This document shows positions 17,976 through 26,129 of a DNA stretch of 33,912 bases, piece after piece (position 1 is the first letter of the stretch; the number at the start of each line of letters is the position of its first letter). The position numbers and the translations under genes were made by a program. The notes beneath the pieces are model-generated. The model saw only the letters and a list, made by a program, of their open reading frames with translations. It was not told the DNA's origin and did no database searches. This stretch comes from Flavobacteriia bacterium (GTDB lineage Bacteria > Bacteroidota > Bacteroidia > Flavobacteriales_D > Crocinitomicaceae). The DNA lies in assembly GCA_947464135.1 (NCBI GenBank), contig CANHVK010000020.1:1-33912 (forward strand). The letters are read 5' to 3'.

Positions 17976-19038
17976 TAAACTGGCAAAACAAATATTGGAA
18001 TCTACTCGTCCTTTTGTGATAGCTGGTCCATGTAGTGTAGAAACTGAAGAACAAACACATACAATAATTCAACAACTTGCAACCGAAGGAAAGGTTCAGT
18101 TAATTCGTGCAGGAATTTGGAAACCACGAACTCGACCTGATTCCTTTGAAGGAATTGGTGAAAGAGGTTTTTCTTGGTTAAAAGAAGCTTGTCAGCAAGT
18201 TAATTTACCTTTTACTGTTGAGGTTGCAAACACCAAACACGTTGAGATTGCATTGAAAGAAGGTGCTGATGTTCTTTGGATTGGTGCGAGAACAACTGTC
18301 AATCCATTTGCTGTTCAGGAAATTGCAGATAGTTTGAAAGGAACTCAAATTCCTGTGATGATAAAAAATCCAGTGAATCCTGATTTGAATTTATGGATTG
18401 GTGCTTTTGAACGTATGCAACAGGCGGGTATTAATGATTTAGTAGCAATTCACAGAGGTTTTTCTGTTTATAAACATGAAGTTTACCGTAATGTTCCTAA
18501 TTGGGAGATACCAATTGCATTAAAACAAGAATTACCAACCATTCCGTTGATATGCGACCCAAGTCATATAGCAGGTAGAACCGATTTATTGTTAGAGGTT
18601 TCGCAAAAAGCGATGGACTTGAATTATGCAGGTTTAATGATTGAAACACATCCTAATCCTGAAAAAGCGTGGTCGGATGCTAAACAACAAATAACAGCAA
18701 AGGGGTTAACTGAATTATTGAATGCGTTAATATTAAGAACCCGTCAGTCTGATAATTTTACGACAGAGGAATTGGAGTTATTTCGCAAAAAAGTAGCGGA
18801 ATTAGATTCTACCATGTTTGAATTGTTATCGGAAAGAATGAAGATTAGTGAATTGATCGGTAAATTCAAAAAAGATAATAACATCACAATTCTTCAAGAA
18901 GAGCACTGGAAAAATTTATTAGATTCTCGATTGAAATTAGCTCACGAACTTCAATTAAGCAGTGAATTTGTTAGGTCTATTTTAGATGCTATTCATTTAG
19001 AGTCTATTACTAGACAAATCAATGTGATGAATAAATAG
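17968..19038 (+). CDS. Bifunctional DAHP synthase / chorismate mutase
   Basis: 356 residues. The N-terminal domain (about 1-262) is the short, KDO8P-synthase-like DAHP synthase: FVIAGPCSVETEEQ, AGIWKPRTRPDSFEG, VMIKNPVNPDLNLWIGA, IHRGFS and CDPSHIAGR. The C-terminal domain (about 268-350) is an AroQ-type chorismate mutase: RKKVAELDSTMFELLSERMKISELIGKFKKDN and the later I.LESITRQ. The protein therefore makes the first shikimate intermediate and also converts chorismate to prephenate, so the C-terminal domain may sense or gate flux. aroA follows 4 nt downstream, giving an aromatic amino acid operon joined to tsaB. Confidence 0.93.
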   Translation: MGDKLAKQILESTRPFVIAGPCSVETEEQTHTIIQQLATEGKVQLIRAGIWKPRTRPDSFEGIGERGFSWLKEACQQVNLPFTVEVANTKHVEIALKEGADVLWIGARTTVNPFAVQEIADSLKGTQIPVMIKNPVNPDLNLWIGAFERMQQAGINDLVAIHRGFSVYKHEVYRNVPNWEIPIALKQELPTIPLICDPSHIAGRTDLLLEVSQKAMDLNYAGLMIETHPNPEKAWSDAKQQITAKGLTELLNALILRTRQSDNFTTEELELFRKKVAELDSTMFELLSERMKISELIGKFKKDNNITILQEEHWKNLLDSRLKLAHELQLSSEFVRSILDAIHLESITRQINVMNK

Positions 19039-19042
19039 TAAG

Positions 19043-20287
19043 ATGACGATTACTGTTTTTCCAAAAAAATATAAAGGGAATATTCTTATACCTTCATCAA
19101 AAAGTGATACACAACGAGCATTATTAGCAGCATCCTTATCCAACGGAAAATCAATTTTAAAAAATGTTGGTATAAGTGAAGATGATAAAGCAATGTTATC
19201 CACAATAAAACAATTAGGAGCAAGTGTTAAATCAATCAATGAAAATGATTTAGAAATAGATGGAATTGAATCTTTTCCTTCTGAAATTACACTACATTGC
19301 GGCGAAAGTGGCCTAGGTTCACGTTTGTTAATTTCGATTTGCGCATCTCAAGCTGGAAAATATACGTTAAATGCGGAAGGGTCTTTATTAAAAAGGACGA
19401 TGTTATTTTATGTTGATTTTTTTAAGAAACATAATCTAGAGGCTAATTTTTTTAACCACCATTATTTGCCTGTATCTTTAATTGGCGGTTTGAATGCGGA
19501 TGAATTTGTTGTTGATGGAACTCAAAGTTCACAATACATTTCCGGATTGTTGATGGCATTGCCTTTGTTGAATGGAAAAAGTTCATTGAAAGCTGAAAAT
19601 TTAAAAAGCATTCCTTATGTTGACATGACGATTCAAACGTTAAAACAGTTTGGGATACAAATCCAGCGAACGTCAAAAGAATCCTTTTTTATAAATGGGA
19701 ATCAATCGTATCAAGCAACTCAGTATACAGTTGAATCTGATTGGAGTAGCGCTAGTTTTTGGTTAGTTGCAAGTGCTTTAGGACAAGAAATAACAGTTTC
19801 TGGTTTAAATATTGATAGTTTACAAGCAGATAGAAAAATAATAGAAATTTTAATTTCTGCTGGATGTGAGCTTAAAATAGAAAATGGACGGATAAGTTTT
19901 GAAGGAAAAAATCGTAAAGGATTTGAAGTTGATTTAGCGGATTGTCCTGATCTATTTCCAATCTTAACAATTTTTGCGGTATTATCTCCCGGAACTTCCG
20001 TTTTACATGGAGTTGAAAGATTGATAAATAAAGAAAGCAATAGAGGTAAGGTCTTACAAGAGGAGTTAGCCAAACTTGGGGTTGCTATTCAGTTAAATAA
20101 AAATACAATGATCATTGAAGGTGTTCGGTCAGTTTCGGGTGGAGTTATTTCTTCTCAGAATGACCATCGTATTGCTATGGCCTTTGCTATTCTTGGGATG
20201 TTTTCAGAATCTGCTTTAAGCATAGAAAATTCCGAGTCAGTTTCAAAAAGCTATCCCAATTTTTGGGAAGAAATAGCAAAACTTTAG
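19043..20287 (+). CDS. aroA: 5-enolpyruvylshikimate-3-phosphate synthase
   Basis: 414 residues, two-domain enolpyruvyl transferase. It transfers enolpyruvyl from PEP to shikimate-3-phosphate. Visible blocks: IPSSKSDTQRALLAASLSNG (substrate Lys-Ser at the N terminus), HCGESGLGSRLLISICA, DGTQSSQYISGLLMALPLL, CPDLFPILTIFAVLS, NKESNRGKVLQEELAKLG and NDHRIAMAFAILG. The second block departs from the usual GN-G-T pattern, as in divergent Bacteroidota AroA. It lies directly after the DAHP synthase-chorismate mutase gene. Its stop overlaps by 4 nt the stop of the convergent MNT gene. Confidence 0.93.
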   Translation: MTITVFPKKYKGNILIPSSKSDTQRALLAASLSNGKSILKNVGISEDDKAMLSTIKQLGASVKSINENDLEIDGIESFPSEITLHCGESGLGSRLLISICASQAGKYTLNAEGSLLKRTMLFYVDFFKKHNLEANFFNHHYLPVSLIGGLNADEFVVDGTQSSQYISGLLMALPLLNGKSSLKAENLKSIPYVDMTIQTLKQFGIQIQRTSKESFFINGNQSYQATQYTVESDWSSASFWLVASALGQEITVSGLNIDSLQADRKIIEILISAGCELKIENGRISFEGKNRKGFEVDLADCPDLFPILTIFAVLSPGTSVLHGVERLINKESNRGKVLQEELAKLGVAIQLNKNTMIIEGVRSVSGGVISSQNDHRIAMAFAILGMFSESALSIENSESVSKSYPNFWEEIAKL

Positions 20288-20598
20288 TTTAGATTTTGAT
20301 ATAAAACCTTTCCAATTCGATCTATATGTTCTTTTAATTCAATAGTTTGAATTTTTTCATAGTGTATTACATCAAATTTATAAGGTAGATTTGAAAATTC
20401 ATTCAACTCGTCATCAATTTGATTTATTTCTTCAGATGAAATGTTTACACCTTTTATAGCTAAATCAACATCACTTCCATTTTTGAAATTTCCCTTTGCT
20501 CGACTACCAAAAATTTGAACTTCTTTTATGGTATTATATTTTTTAAAAAGAGTTAATAAGAAATGGATATCTGAATCTAATAAACCAAATTTGTTCAT
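20284..20598 (-). CDS. MNT-family minimal nucleotidyltransferase (MntA-like)
   Basis: 104 residues. Minimal nucleotidyltransferase fold with the GSRAKG motif (31-36), the SDVDL pair (D43, D45) and a third acidic residue in KFDVIHYEK (D76). All expected catalytic residues are present. In characterised MNT/HEPN pairs this protein is the antitoxin, which neutralises the HEPN partner by AMPylating a Tyr near its RNase motif. The gene begins 1 nt after the upstream HEPN gene, which is interrupted by a stop, so its partner may be absent or truncated. Family is clear; activity is inferred. Confidence 0.85.
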   Translation of the reverse strand: MNKFGLLDSDIHFLLTLFKKYNTIKEVQIFGSRAKGNFKNGSDVDLAIKGVNISSEEINQIDDELNEFSNLPYKFDVIHYEKIQTIELKEHIDRIGKVLYQNLN

Positions 20599-20599
20599 T

Positions 20600-20998
20600 T
20601 TATTTGTCTGATAATGTTGTTTTTAATTTTTGAAAAAGGGGATGATACTTGGTGTGAATTAATAAATCTAAATTAGTTGCTTTTTCTTCATCATAGGTAT
20701 GCAAAGATAGATTTCGATCAACTAATAAGTCCATCCAAGCGTGTCCATTTTCAATGATGCCAATTTCAAACGCTTTTTTAATTGCATTGCTAGGTGTATT
20801 AACATCATTGAATCCTTGTTCTTCTAAATAATCCTTTAAAACTTTCCAGGAAAGCTCACAACACATCTCAAAAAATTAAATAATACCTGCTTTTTGAACA
20901 ATATCTGGTTGTTCAATATTTAACGCATTTTCAAGTAATGACAATGCCTTTGTGTAATTCGTATAGCGTTGCTTCCAACGAACATCTGAATTATCCAT
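20600..20998 (-). pseudogene. HEPN protein (HI0074-like NTase substrate-binding family) with in-frame stop
   Basis: Reading minus from ATG 20998, the frame gives MDNSDVRWKQRYTNYTKALS and continues to KAGII, meets TAA at codon 41 (20876-20878), then resumes in the same frame with FFEMCCELSWKVLKDYLEE. Family members usually have a Gln at this point (IQ-F-E pattern), so one C-to-T change from CAA would explain the stop. Restored length is 132 residues, the family norm. The HEPN motif RNLSLHTYDE (R95, H100, Y102 of the restored protein) is intact. A restart at the Met at 20866 would give 88 residues lacking the first helix. It is paired with the MNT gene one base downstream. Confidence 0.85.
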
Positions 20999-21029
20999 GA
21001 TTCAATTTTATGTATTATCTACAATCCAA

Positions 21030-21347
21030 TTAATACGCTTCCAACGAATTGTCTACTTCTTCAATCCAAGCTAAAATTCCACCATCTAAATTATAAAGGT
21101 TTTCTAACTGGTAGTTTTGTTCTAAAAAATCAATAACATTTCCGCTTCTTTTTCCAGAACGACAATGAACAACTACTGGTTTGTCAGCAGCAAGTTCTTC
21201 TACTCGAGAAGGAATTTCATTCATCGGAATAGAAATACCATCAATACTACAAATCTCTACTTCATAGGGTTCTCTAACATCGATTAATTGAAAATCTTTG
21301 CTTTCGTCTTTCCATGCTTTTAATTCTTGAACAGTAATGCTTTTCAT
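21030..21347 (-). CDS. Single-domain rhodanese-like protein
   Basis: 105 residues, one rhodanese domain. Segments: DFQLIDVREPYEVEICSI, SIPMNEIPSR and the active-site loop VVHCRSGKRSGNVIDFL with the catalytic Cys. Such small cytoplasmic proteins carry persulfide sulfur, and the physiological acceptor is not evident here. A TAACTTTA box (21383-21390, minus) precedes it. The HEPN pseudogene begins 31 nt downstream, so the MNT/HEPN pair may be read from this promoter. Confidence 0.9.
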   Translation of the reverse strand: MKSITVQELKAWKDESKDFQLIDVREPYEVEICSIDGISIPMNEIPSRVEELAADKPVVVHCRSGKRSGNVIDFLEQNYQLENLYNLDGGILAWIEEVDNSLEAY

Positions 21348-21382
21348 AGTGTTATTTTTTAGGAGATTTTTAAATCAGGGTA

Positions 21383-21390
21383 TAAAGTTA
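21383..21390 (-). promoter_or_regulatory. Candidate -7 box (TAACTTTA) of the rhodanese gene
   Basis: A minus-strand octamer 36 nt before the ATG at 21347, the same as that seen before the genes starting at 3682, 17102 and 21946. Confidence 0.45.
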
Positions 21391-21415
21391 AATGTTATTC
21401 GTGTTTTGTTAATAT

Positions 21416-21946
21416 TTAAACATATCTTTTTACAAATTCCCATAGAATAACTCCCGCACAAACAGAAACATTTAGGCTGTGTTTCGTTCCAAATTGAGGG
21501 ATTTCTATGATGTAATCACTTGCATCAATCACATCTTGGTCCACACCATCGACTTCATTGCCAAAAACCAACGCAATTTTTTCGTAGTCTAACTCGTGAA
21601 TGTGTTGAAGAAAAGTAGTTTTTTCAGCTTGTTCTATGCTTGCTACTTTTACACCTTGTGATTTTAATTCGTTAACCAATTCAATAATTGAACTTCGATG
21701 TTCCCAATTTACAGTTTCGGTTGCGCCTAATGCCGTTTTTTGAATTTCACGATGAGGTGGAATTGCCGTTATTCCACACAAGTAAATCTTTTCGACATTA
21801 AAAGCATCTGAAGTTCTAAAAAATGAACCTATATTATTCAGACTTCGAATGTCGTTCAGTATGACAATCACTGGAAATTTAGGTTGTTCTTTAAATAGTT
21901 CTTCCGATACTCGATTCAGTTCCCAAAGTTTTAATTTTCGATTCAT
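21416..21946 (-). CDS. SpoU/TrmH-family RNA 2'-O-methyltransferase
   Basis: 176 residues from ATG 21946. The three SPOUT motifs are present: NDIRSLNNIGSFFRTSDAF, LVFGNEVDGVDQDVIDASD and IPQFGTKHSLNVSVCAGVILWEF, which form the knotted SAM site. It transfers a methyl to a ribose 2'-OH in tRNA or rRNA; which nucleotide is not determinable. I prefer the start at 21946 (MNRKLKLWELNR). The longer frame from 22000 runs over a TAACTTTA box (21967-21974) and adds 18 residues that do not look family-like. It is monocistronic and divergent from mutS. Confidence 0.87.
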   Translation of the reverse strand: MNRKLKLWELNRVSEELFKEQPKFPVIVILNDIRSLNNIGSFFRTSDAFNVEKIYLCGITAIPPHREIQKTALGATETVNWEHRSSIIELVNELKSQGVKVASIEQAEKTTFLQHIHELDYEKIALVFGNEVDGVDQDVIDASDYIIEIPQFGTKHSLNVSVCAGVILWEFVKRYV

Positions 21947-21966
21947 TGTATTGTTAAATTCGAGTA

Positions 21967-21974
21967 TAAAGTTA
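21967..21974 (-). promoter_or_regulatory. Candidate -7 box (TAACTTTA) that decides the methyltransferase start
   Basis: It lies 21 nt upstream of the ATG at 21946 but inside the longer frame from 22000. If functional, translation must start at 21946. Confidence 0.5.
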
Positions 21975-22081
21975 GGCATATTTTCAACATAAGTTTTCAT
22001 ATTTGTTGATAAGAAATAGGGCTAAAATTATGTCCCATAAACCTTTGCTCGTAATTTTACATTTAATTAAAAGAAACGATT

Positions 22082-24700
22082 TTGGCTAAAGGAAAAGGTG
22101 ATAATGGGGCTAGTGAAACCCCTCTAATGCAACAGTATAATCAAATAAAAACACGTCATCCGCAGGCTTTATTGTTATTTCGAGTTGGGGATTTCTATGA
22201 AACTTTTGGGGAAGATGCAATCAAAGCGTCACGTATATTAGGGATCACTCTTACGAAACGAAAAAATGGTGTAGCTGCTACGATTGAATTAGCTGGTTTC
22301 CCACATCATTCAATAGATAACTACCTACCAAAATTGGTTCGTGCAGGTCAGCGTGTTGCGATTTGTGATCAGTTAGAAGATCCTAAAATGACCAAGACTA
22401 TTGTAAAACGAGGGGTAACCGAATTAGTTACTCCTGGGGTTTCTTTTAATGATCAAGTACTCGACCAAAAGAAAAATAATTTCTTGTGTGCAATTCATTT
22501 AGATCAGAAAGTACATGGTGTTTCTTTTTTGGATGTTTCTACTGGTGAATATTTAATTGCGCAAGGTTCCATAGAATATATTGATAAATTAATTCAAGGA
22601 TTTGAACCAAGTGAAATCATATTTCAAAAGAAATGTACTTCTTTTTTCAAAGAAACATTTGGAGAGAAATACTATACTTACAAATTAGAAGATTGGGTTT
22701 TTTCGACTGATTTTGCCGATGAGTCCTTGAACAAACATTTTGGCACAAAAAATCTGAAAGGTTTCGGAGTTGATGAGTTAAAATCAGGGATTATAGCAGC
22801 TGGAGCTATTTTACATTACCTTTCTGAAACACATCATGAAAAACTCGGTCATATTACACATCTTTCTCGTATTGAAGAAGAGAAATATGTATGGTTAGAT
22901 CGGTTTACAGTACGTAATTTGGAATTGATTCACTCTCCTAATGAAAATGCAACTACTTTATTACATGTTTTAGATCATACTCTAACTCCAATGGGGGGAC
23001 GTATGCTAAAACGTTGGATGGTATTACCGTTGAAAGAGTTAAAACTGATTCAGTCAAGATTGGAATCTGTTTCATTTTTTACCCAAAACGAAGATGTACG
23101 TTATCGTATTTCTGAGAGATTAAAAGATATTGGTGATTTAGAACGACTTATTTCGAAAGTAGCTGTTGGTAGGGTGCATCCAAAAGAAGTAAAGCAATTG
23201 GAAACTACTTTACGTCAAATAGCTCCTATTAAAATGGAATTAATAGAAGCAAAAATAGCATCTTTAAATAATATTGGTGATCAACTAAATATTTGTCATA
23301 CTCTAGTTGAATTAATTTCAAAAACCCTTATGGATGAACCATCCGTTCAAATCGGAAAAGGGTTGGTAATTGCTGCTGGTGTAGATTCAGAATTGGATGA
23401 GTTGAGAGAAATTGCTTTTAATGGGAAAGCTTATTTAGAACAACTTCAACAAAGAGAGTCTGAACGAACAGGTATTCCTAGTTTGAAAGTTTCTTTTAAT
23501 AACGTTTTTGGGTATTACTTAGAAGTTACAAATACACATAAGGATAAAGTTCCAGAAGAATGGATTCGTAAGCAGACTTTGGTGAATGCAGAACGATATA
23601 TTACACAGGAATTAAAAGAATACGAGCATAAGATTTTAGGGGCTGAAGAACGCATGTATGCGATTGAATCTAGGTTATTCCAAGAATTGGTTCTTACAAT
23701 GGCTGATTACATACAACCAATTCAATACAATGCTGTTTTGATTGCGCAATTAGATTGTTTGTTATCTTTTGCAACTGTCTCAATTGAAAATGAATATGTT
23801 CAACCTCTAATGGACGAAAGTTTTGTGATTGACATTGAAGATGGTAGGCATCCTGTTATCGAAAAACAATTAAAAATAGGGGAGGAGTATGTCTCAAATA
23901 ATGTCTTTTTAGATAAGGATGAACAGCAAATAATGATGATTACCGGACCTAATATGTCTGGTAAAAGTGCCTTGTTAAGACAAACGGCGTTAATTTCCTT
24001 AATGGCACAAATGGGATGTTTTGTTCCAGCAAAAAGAGCACGTTTAGGATTGGTTGATAAAGTATTCACAAGAGTAGGTGCGTCTGATAATATTTCTTCT
24101 GGAGAATCTACTTTTATGGTAGAAATGAACGAAACATCAAGTATTTTAAATAATCTATCTGATCGAAGTTTGATTTTATTAGATGAGATCGGAAGAGGGA
24201 CAAGCACCTATGATGGTATTTCGATTGCTTGGGCAATTGCAGAATATATTCATGAACATCCGAAAGTAAAAGGAAAAACATTGTTTGCCACTCATTACCA
24301 TGAATTGAATGAAATGACAAATCAGTTTCCGAGAGTTAAAAATTTCAATGTATCTGTTAAAGAATCTGGAAATAAAATTATTTTCTTGAGAAAATTAGTA
24401 GAGGGTGGAAGTGAGCATTCATTTGGTATTCATGTAGCGAAATTAGCAGGTATGCCCAAACAGGTAGTTGATAGAGCGAGTAAAATTTTAGTGCAGTTAG
24501 AAAAATCACATGCTGGTCAAGAAAAAAAGAAAGTATCAGCAGGACCAAGTGTAGATGACATTCAATTAAGTTTTTTTCAATTAAATGACCCTGTTTTAGA
24601 GCAAATTAGAGAAGAATTAGTAGCGATCGATATCAATACTTTAACCCCTGTAGAAGCACTGATGAAATTGAATGAAATAAAAAAATGGACCGGGGGATAA
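22082..24700 (+). CDS. mutS: DNA mismatch repair protein MutS
   Basis: 872 residues. Mismatch-recognition domain with [16 protein letters not shown] (the Phe-x-Glu wedge is F38/E40), then connector, lever and clamp domains. The ATPase has Walker A GPNMSGKS (about 622-629), STFMVEM, Walker [15 protein letters not shown] (about 698-711) and FATHYHEL, ending in a short helix-turn-helix dimerisation tail. It recognises mispairs and recruits MutL. The start is a TTG at 22082, since an in-frame TAA lies just upstream and no ATG occurs before residue 16. Starting there gives the [15 protein letters not shown] N terminus usual in Flavobacteriales. Confidence 0.96.
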   Translation: MAKGKGDNGASETPLMQQYNQIKTRHPQALLLFRVGDFYETFGEDAIKASRILGITLTKRKNGVAATIELAGFPHHSIDNYLPKLVRAGQRVAICDQLEDPKMTKTIVKRGVTELVTPGVSFNDQVLDQKKNNFLCAIHLDQKVHGVSFLDVSTGEYLIAQGSIEYIDKLIQGFEPSEIIFQKKCTSFFKETFGEKYYTYKLEDWVFSTDFADESLNKHFGTKNLKGFGVDELKSGIIAAGAILHYLSETHHEKLGHITHLSRIEEEKYVWLDRFTVRNLELIHSPNENATTLLHVLDHTLTPMGGRMLKRWMVLPLKELKLIQSRLESVSFFTQNEDVRYRISERLKDIGDLERLISKVAVGRVHPKEVKQLETTLRQIAPIKMELIEAKIASLNNIGDQLNICHTLVELISKTLMDEPSVQIGKGLVIAAGVDSELDELREIAFNGKAYLEQLQQRESERTGIPSLKVSFNNVFGYYLEVTNTHKDKVPEEWIRKQTLVNAERYITQELKEYEHKILGAEERMYAIESRLFQELVLTMADYIQPIQYNAVLIAQLDCLLSFATVSIENEYVQPLMDESFVIDIEDGRHPVIEKQLKIGEEYVSNNVFLDKDEQQIMMITGPNMSGKSALLRQTALISLMAQMGCFVPAKRARLGLVDKVFTRVGASDNISSGESTFMVEMNETSSILNNLSDRSLILLDEIGRGTSTYDGISIAWAIAEYIHEHPKVKGKTLFATHYHELNEMTNQFPRVKNFNVSVKESGNKIIFLRKLVEGGSEHSFGIHVAKLAGMPKQVVDRASKILVQLEKSHAGQEKKKVSAGPSVDDIQLSFFQLNDPVLEQIREELVAIDINTLTPVEALMKLNEIKKWTGG

Positions 24701-24718
24701 AAAAATATTTGAGGGGTG

Positions 24719-24748
24719 TTGCGAATTCAAAAAAAGTATTTATATTTG
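24719..24748 (+). promoter_or_regulatory. Promoter of the tRNA-Gly/tRNA-Leu unit
   Basis: TTG (24719-24721), a 19-nt spacer and TATATTTG (24741-24748) form an exact -33/-7 match. It sits 57 nt before the mature tRNA-Gly. Confidence 0.8.
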
Positions 24749-24805
24749 CACACGCTTTTAGGGAGAATAGTTAACGAATTATTCATTTAACCTTGATGTT
24801 TTACT

Positions 24806-24878
24806 GCGAGAATAGCTCAGTTGGTAGAGCACAACCTTGCCAAGGTTGGGGTCGCGAGTTCGAATCTCGTTTCTCGCT
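24806..24878 (+). tRNA. tRNA-Gly (anticodon GCC)
   Basis: 73 nt. Acceptor GCGAGAA pairs with TTCTCGC (24871-24877). The D-arm has AGCTCAGTTGGTAGAGC, the anticodon loop is TTGCCAA with GCC at 24839-24841, and the T-loop is GTTCGAATC. Discriminator T. A full CCA is not encoded. Confidence 0.97.
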
Positions 24879-24895
24879 CAATAAATTTTTAAGTC

Positions 24896-24979
24896 GCTCG
24901 AGTGGTGGAATTGGTAGACACGCCGGACTTAAAATCCTGTGGGCGCTTGCCCGTGCGGGTTCAAGTCCCGCCTCGAGTA
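24896..24979 (+). tRNA. tRNA-Leu (anticodon TAA)
   Basis: 84 nt with the long variable arm of class II tRNAs (GGGCGCTTGCCC). Acceptor GCTCGAG pairs with CTCGAGT (first pair G-U), anticodon TAA at 24930-24932, T-loop GGTTCAAGTCCC, discriminator A. Reads UUA codons. Accessory DNA begins just downstream. Confidence 0.97.
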
Positions 24980-24985
24980 CGTGTG

Positions 24986-25019
24986 ACCCTCATAATCTTT
25001 TGATTGTGAGGGTTTTTTG
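24986..25019 (+). terminator. Rho-independent terminator after tRNA-Leu
   Basis: ACCCTCATAATC (24986-24997) pairs with GATTGTGAGGGT (25002-25013) with one wobble, loop TTTT, then a T run. Confidence 0.88.
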
Positions 25020-25034
25020 TTTTATTTAAGTTTT

Positions 25035-25056
25035 TTTTCCAAACATTTTCCAAACA
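25035..25056 (+). repeat. Tandem 11-bp direct repeat TTTTCCAAACA
   Basis: Two exact adjacent copies (25035-25045 and 25046-25056) lie between the tRNA-Leu terminator and the first element gene. They are candidate recombinase arm or attachment sites, or the edge of an old insertion. Function unknown. Confidence 0.6.
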
Positions 25057-25078
25057 CATCAAGGTTTATTTGATTTCA

Positions 25079-25086
25079 TATCTTTG
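25079..25086 (+). promoter_or_regulatory. -7 box (TATCTTTG) of the 25104 gene
   Basis: An exact TAnnTTTG match 17 nt before the ATG at 25104. It overlaps the GTG that would begin a longer frame at 25086, arguing for the ATG. Confidence 0.55.
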
Positions 25087-25103
25087 TGGAACTAAAATCT
25101 GTA

Positions 25104-26063
25104 ATGATGAAAACAAAGTACACTTTTGAAGATTGGTTAAATGTTAAAGTTGTTTTAAAAACTACGAAAGGAATATTTGATGAGGTGTCGGAAGAGAACA
25201 AAGTTTCATTTGAAGATTTTGATGAAATTGAGGTTGTTAAAATTAAAGAAAAACAAAAAAGTATATTTAATGAATTATTGGATAAAAAATATAATGATTT
25301 AAAAAGTGAATTTTTACTCAAACTCGAAAATTCGAAATTACCCCAAAGTTTAATTCAAAGAGAATATAATTCAATTCAGTCTTTATTTAAAAACAAATTT
25401 TCCTGCATTAATAATATTTATGTTTCTCCAATAAAAGGTGATAATAAATCTTATGATGCTTGGTATTATCTTTCGATGATAAATCATTTTCAAAATTGTA
25501 AGGTAGCAGGAATTGTGAATGATTTTAGTGAGATTCCAAGCCCAAATAGTCGTTTTTATTTAAATAATTTAGTTCCACCCGAAGTTATGCTTTCAGCATA
25601 TTTAAAGATGTTTAACTTGGTAGCAAGAATGATTTCTCTTAAAAAACCTGTAGTATCAAAACAAAAGGATGATAGGATTATCGAGCAAATAATTGAAAAG
25701 AATGAAGAAAAACCATTAGTTAGGCAATTATCCCCCGAAGAAGCGAGATTTTTTGTTGGAATTGAGGCTTATGATTTTTTTATCAAATGTAAAAATGGCA
25801 TAAAAAATAGAGGGAAAATCAGAAAAAATAATATTGATGAATTTCAATCACCATTAGAATTAAATAAATATAGTGGTATTTTTCATTTTATGATGTCAAA
25901 AAAACTGATATTTGAAAAGACAAATCACTCTTCATTTCTTAAATATTTGATAGAGAAGCACGATGCCATTATTCCTAAAAATCAATCTAAATTTCCACAT
26001 AGTTATTCAGATTCAGATAAAGAAAAAATTGAATTATGGTATGGGGTTGACTTTGGAAAATAA
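25104..26063 (+). CDS. Protein of unknown function, about 319 residues
   Basis: 319 residues from ATG 25104 (ATG 25107 is equally possible). I do not recognise the family. It is cytoplasmic by appearance, with no signal peptide or membrane segment. The N-terminal third is Lys/Glu-rich with coiled-coil character (KIKEKQKSIFNELLDKKYNDLKS). A central part has YDAWYYLSMINHFQNCKVAGIV, and the C-terminal third has ARFFVGIEAYDFFIKCKNGIKNRGKIRKNN and ends ELWYGVDFGK. It is the first gene after the tRNA-Leu terminator and has its own promoter. A 46-bp palindrome separates it from the convergent gene. Its Lys-rich composition matches the rest of the element. Confidence 0.75.
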   Translation: MMKTKYTFEDWLNVKVVLKTTKGIFDEVSEENKVSFEDFDEIEVVKIKEKQKSIFNELLDKKYNDLKSEFLLKLENSKLPQSLIQREYNSIQSLFKNKFSCINNIYVSPIKGDNKSYDAWYYLSMINHFQNCKVAGIVNDFSEIPSPNSRFYLNNLVPPEVMLSAYLKMFNLVARMISLKKPVVSKQKDDRIIEQIIEKNEEKPLVRQLSPEEARFFVGIEAYDFFIKCKNGIKNRGKIRKNNIDEFQSPLELNKYSGIFHFMMSKKLIFEKTNHSSFLKYLIEKHDAIIPKNQSKFPHSYSDSDKEKIELWYGVDFGK

Positions 26064-26076
26064 GTTGGTTTTATAC

Positions 26077-26122
26077 AAAATAATCTTTACAATCTTATTA
26101 ATAAGATTGTAAAGATTATTTT
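26077..26122. terminator. 46-bp perfect palindrome between convergent genes
   Basis: Two 22-bp arms, perfectly complementary (26077-26098 and 26101-26122), are separated only by TA. The left arm begins AAAATAATCTTTACAATCTT. In RNA it would form a roughly 20-bp stem flanked by A and T runs. Its place between convergent genes suggests a bidirectional terminator, though a perfect palindrome can also be a replication or recombination structure. Confidence 0.7.
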
Positions 26123-26129
26123 TAATTAT

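Noticed and set aside
20876-20878. TAA read as glutamine (alternative code)
   Set aside because: TAA ends many genes here normally, so a point mutation in the HEPN gene is the simpler reading.
23800-24320. Two minus-strand frames opposite the MutS ATPase domain
   Set aside because: Antisense shadows; no promoter or family match.
24793-25029. A 78-codon plus-strand frame reading SSVGRAQPCQGWGREFESRFSLN
   Set aside because: It is the translation of tRNA-Gly, tRNA-Leu and the terminator, a well-known artefact.
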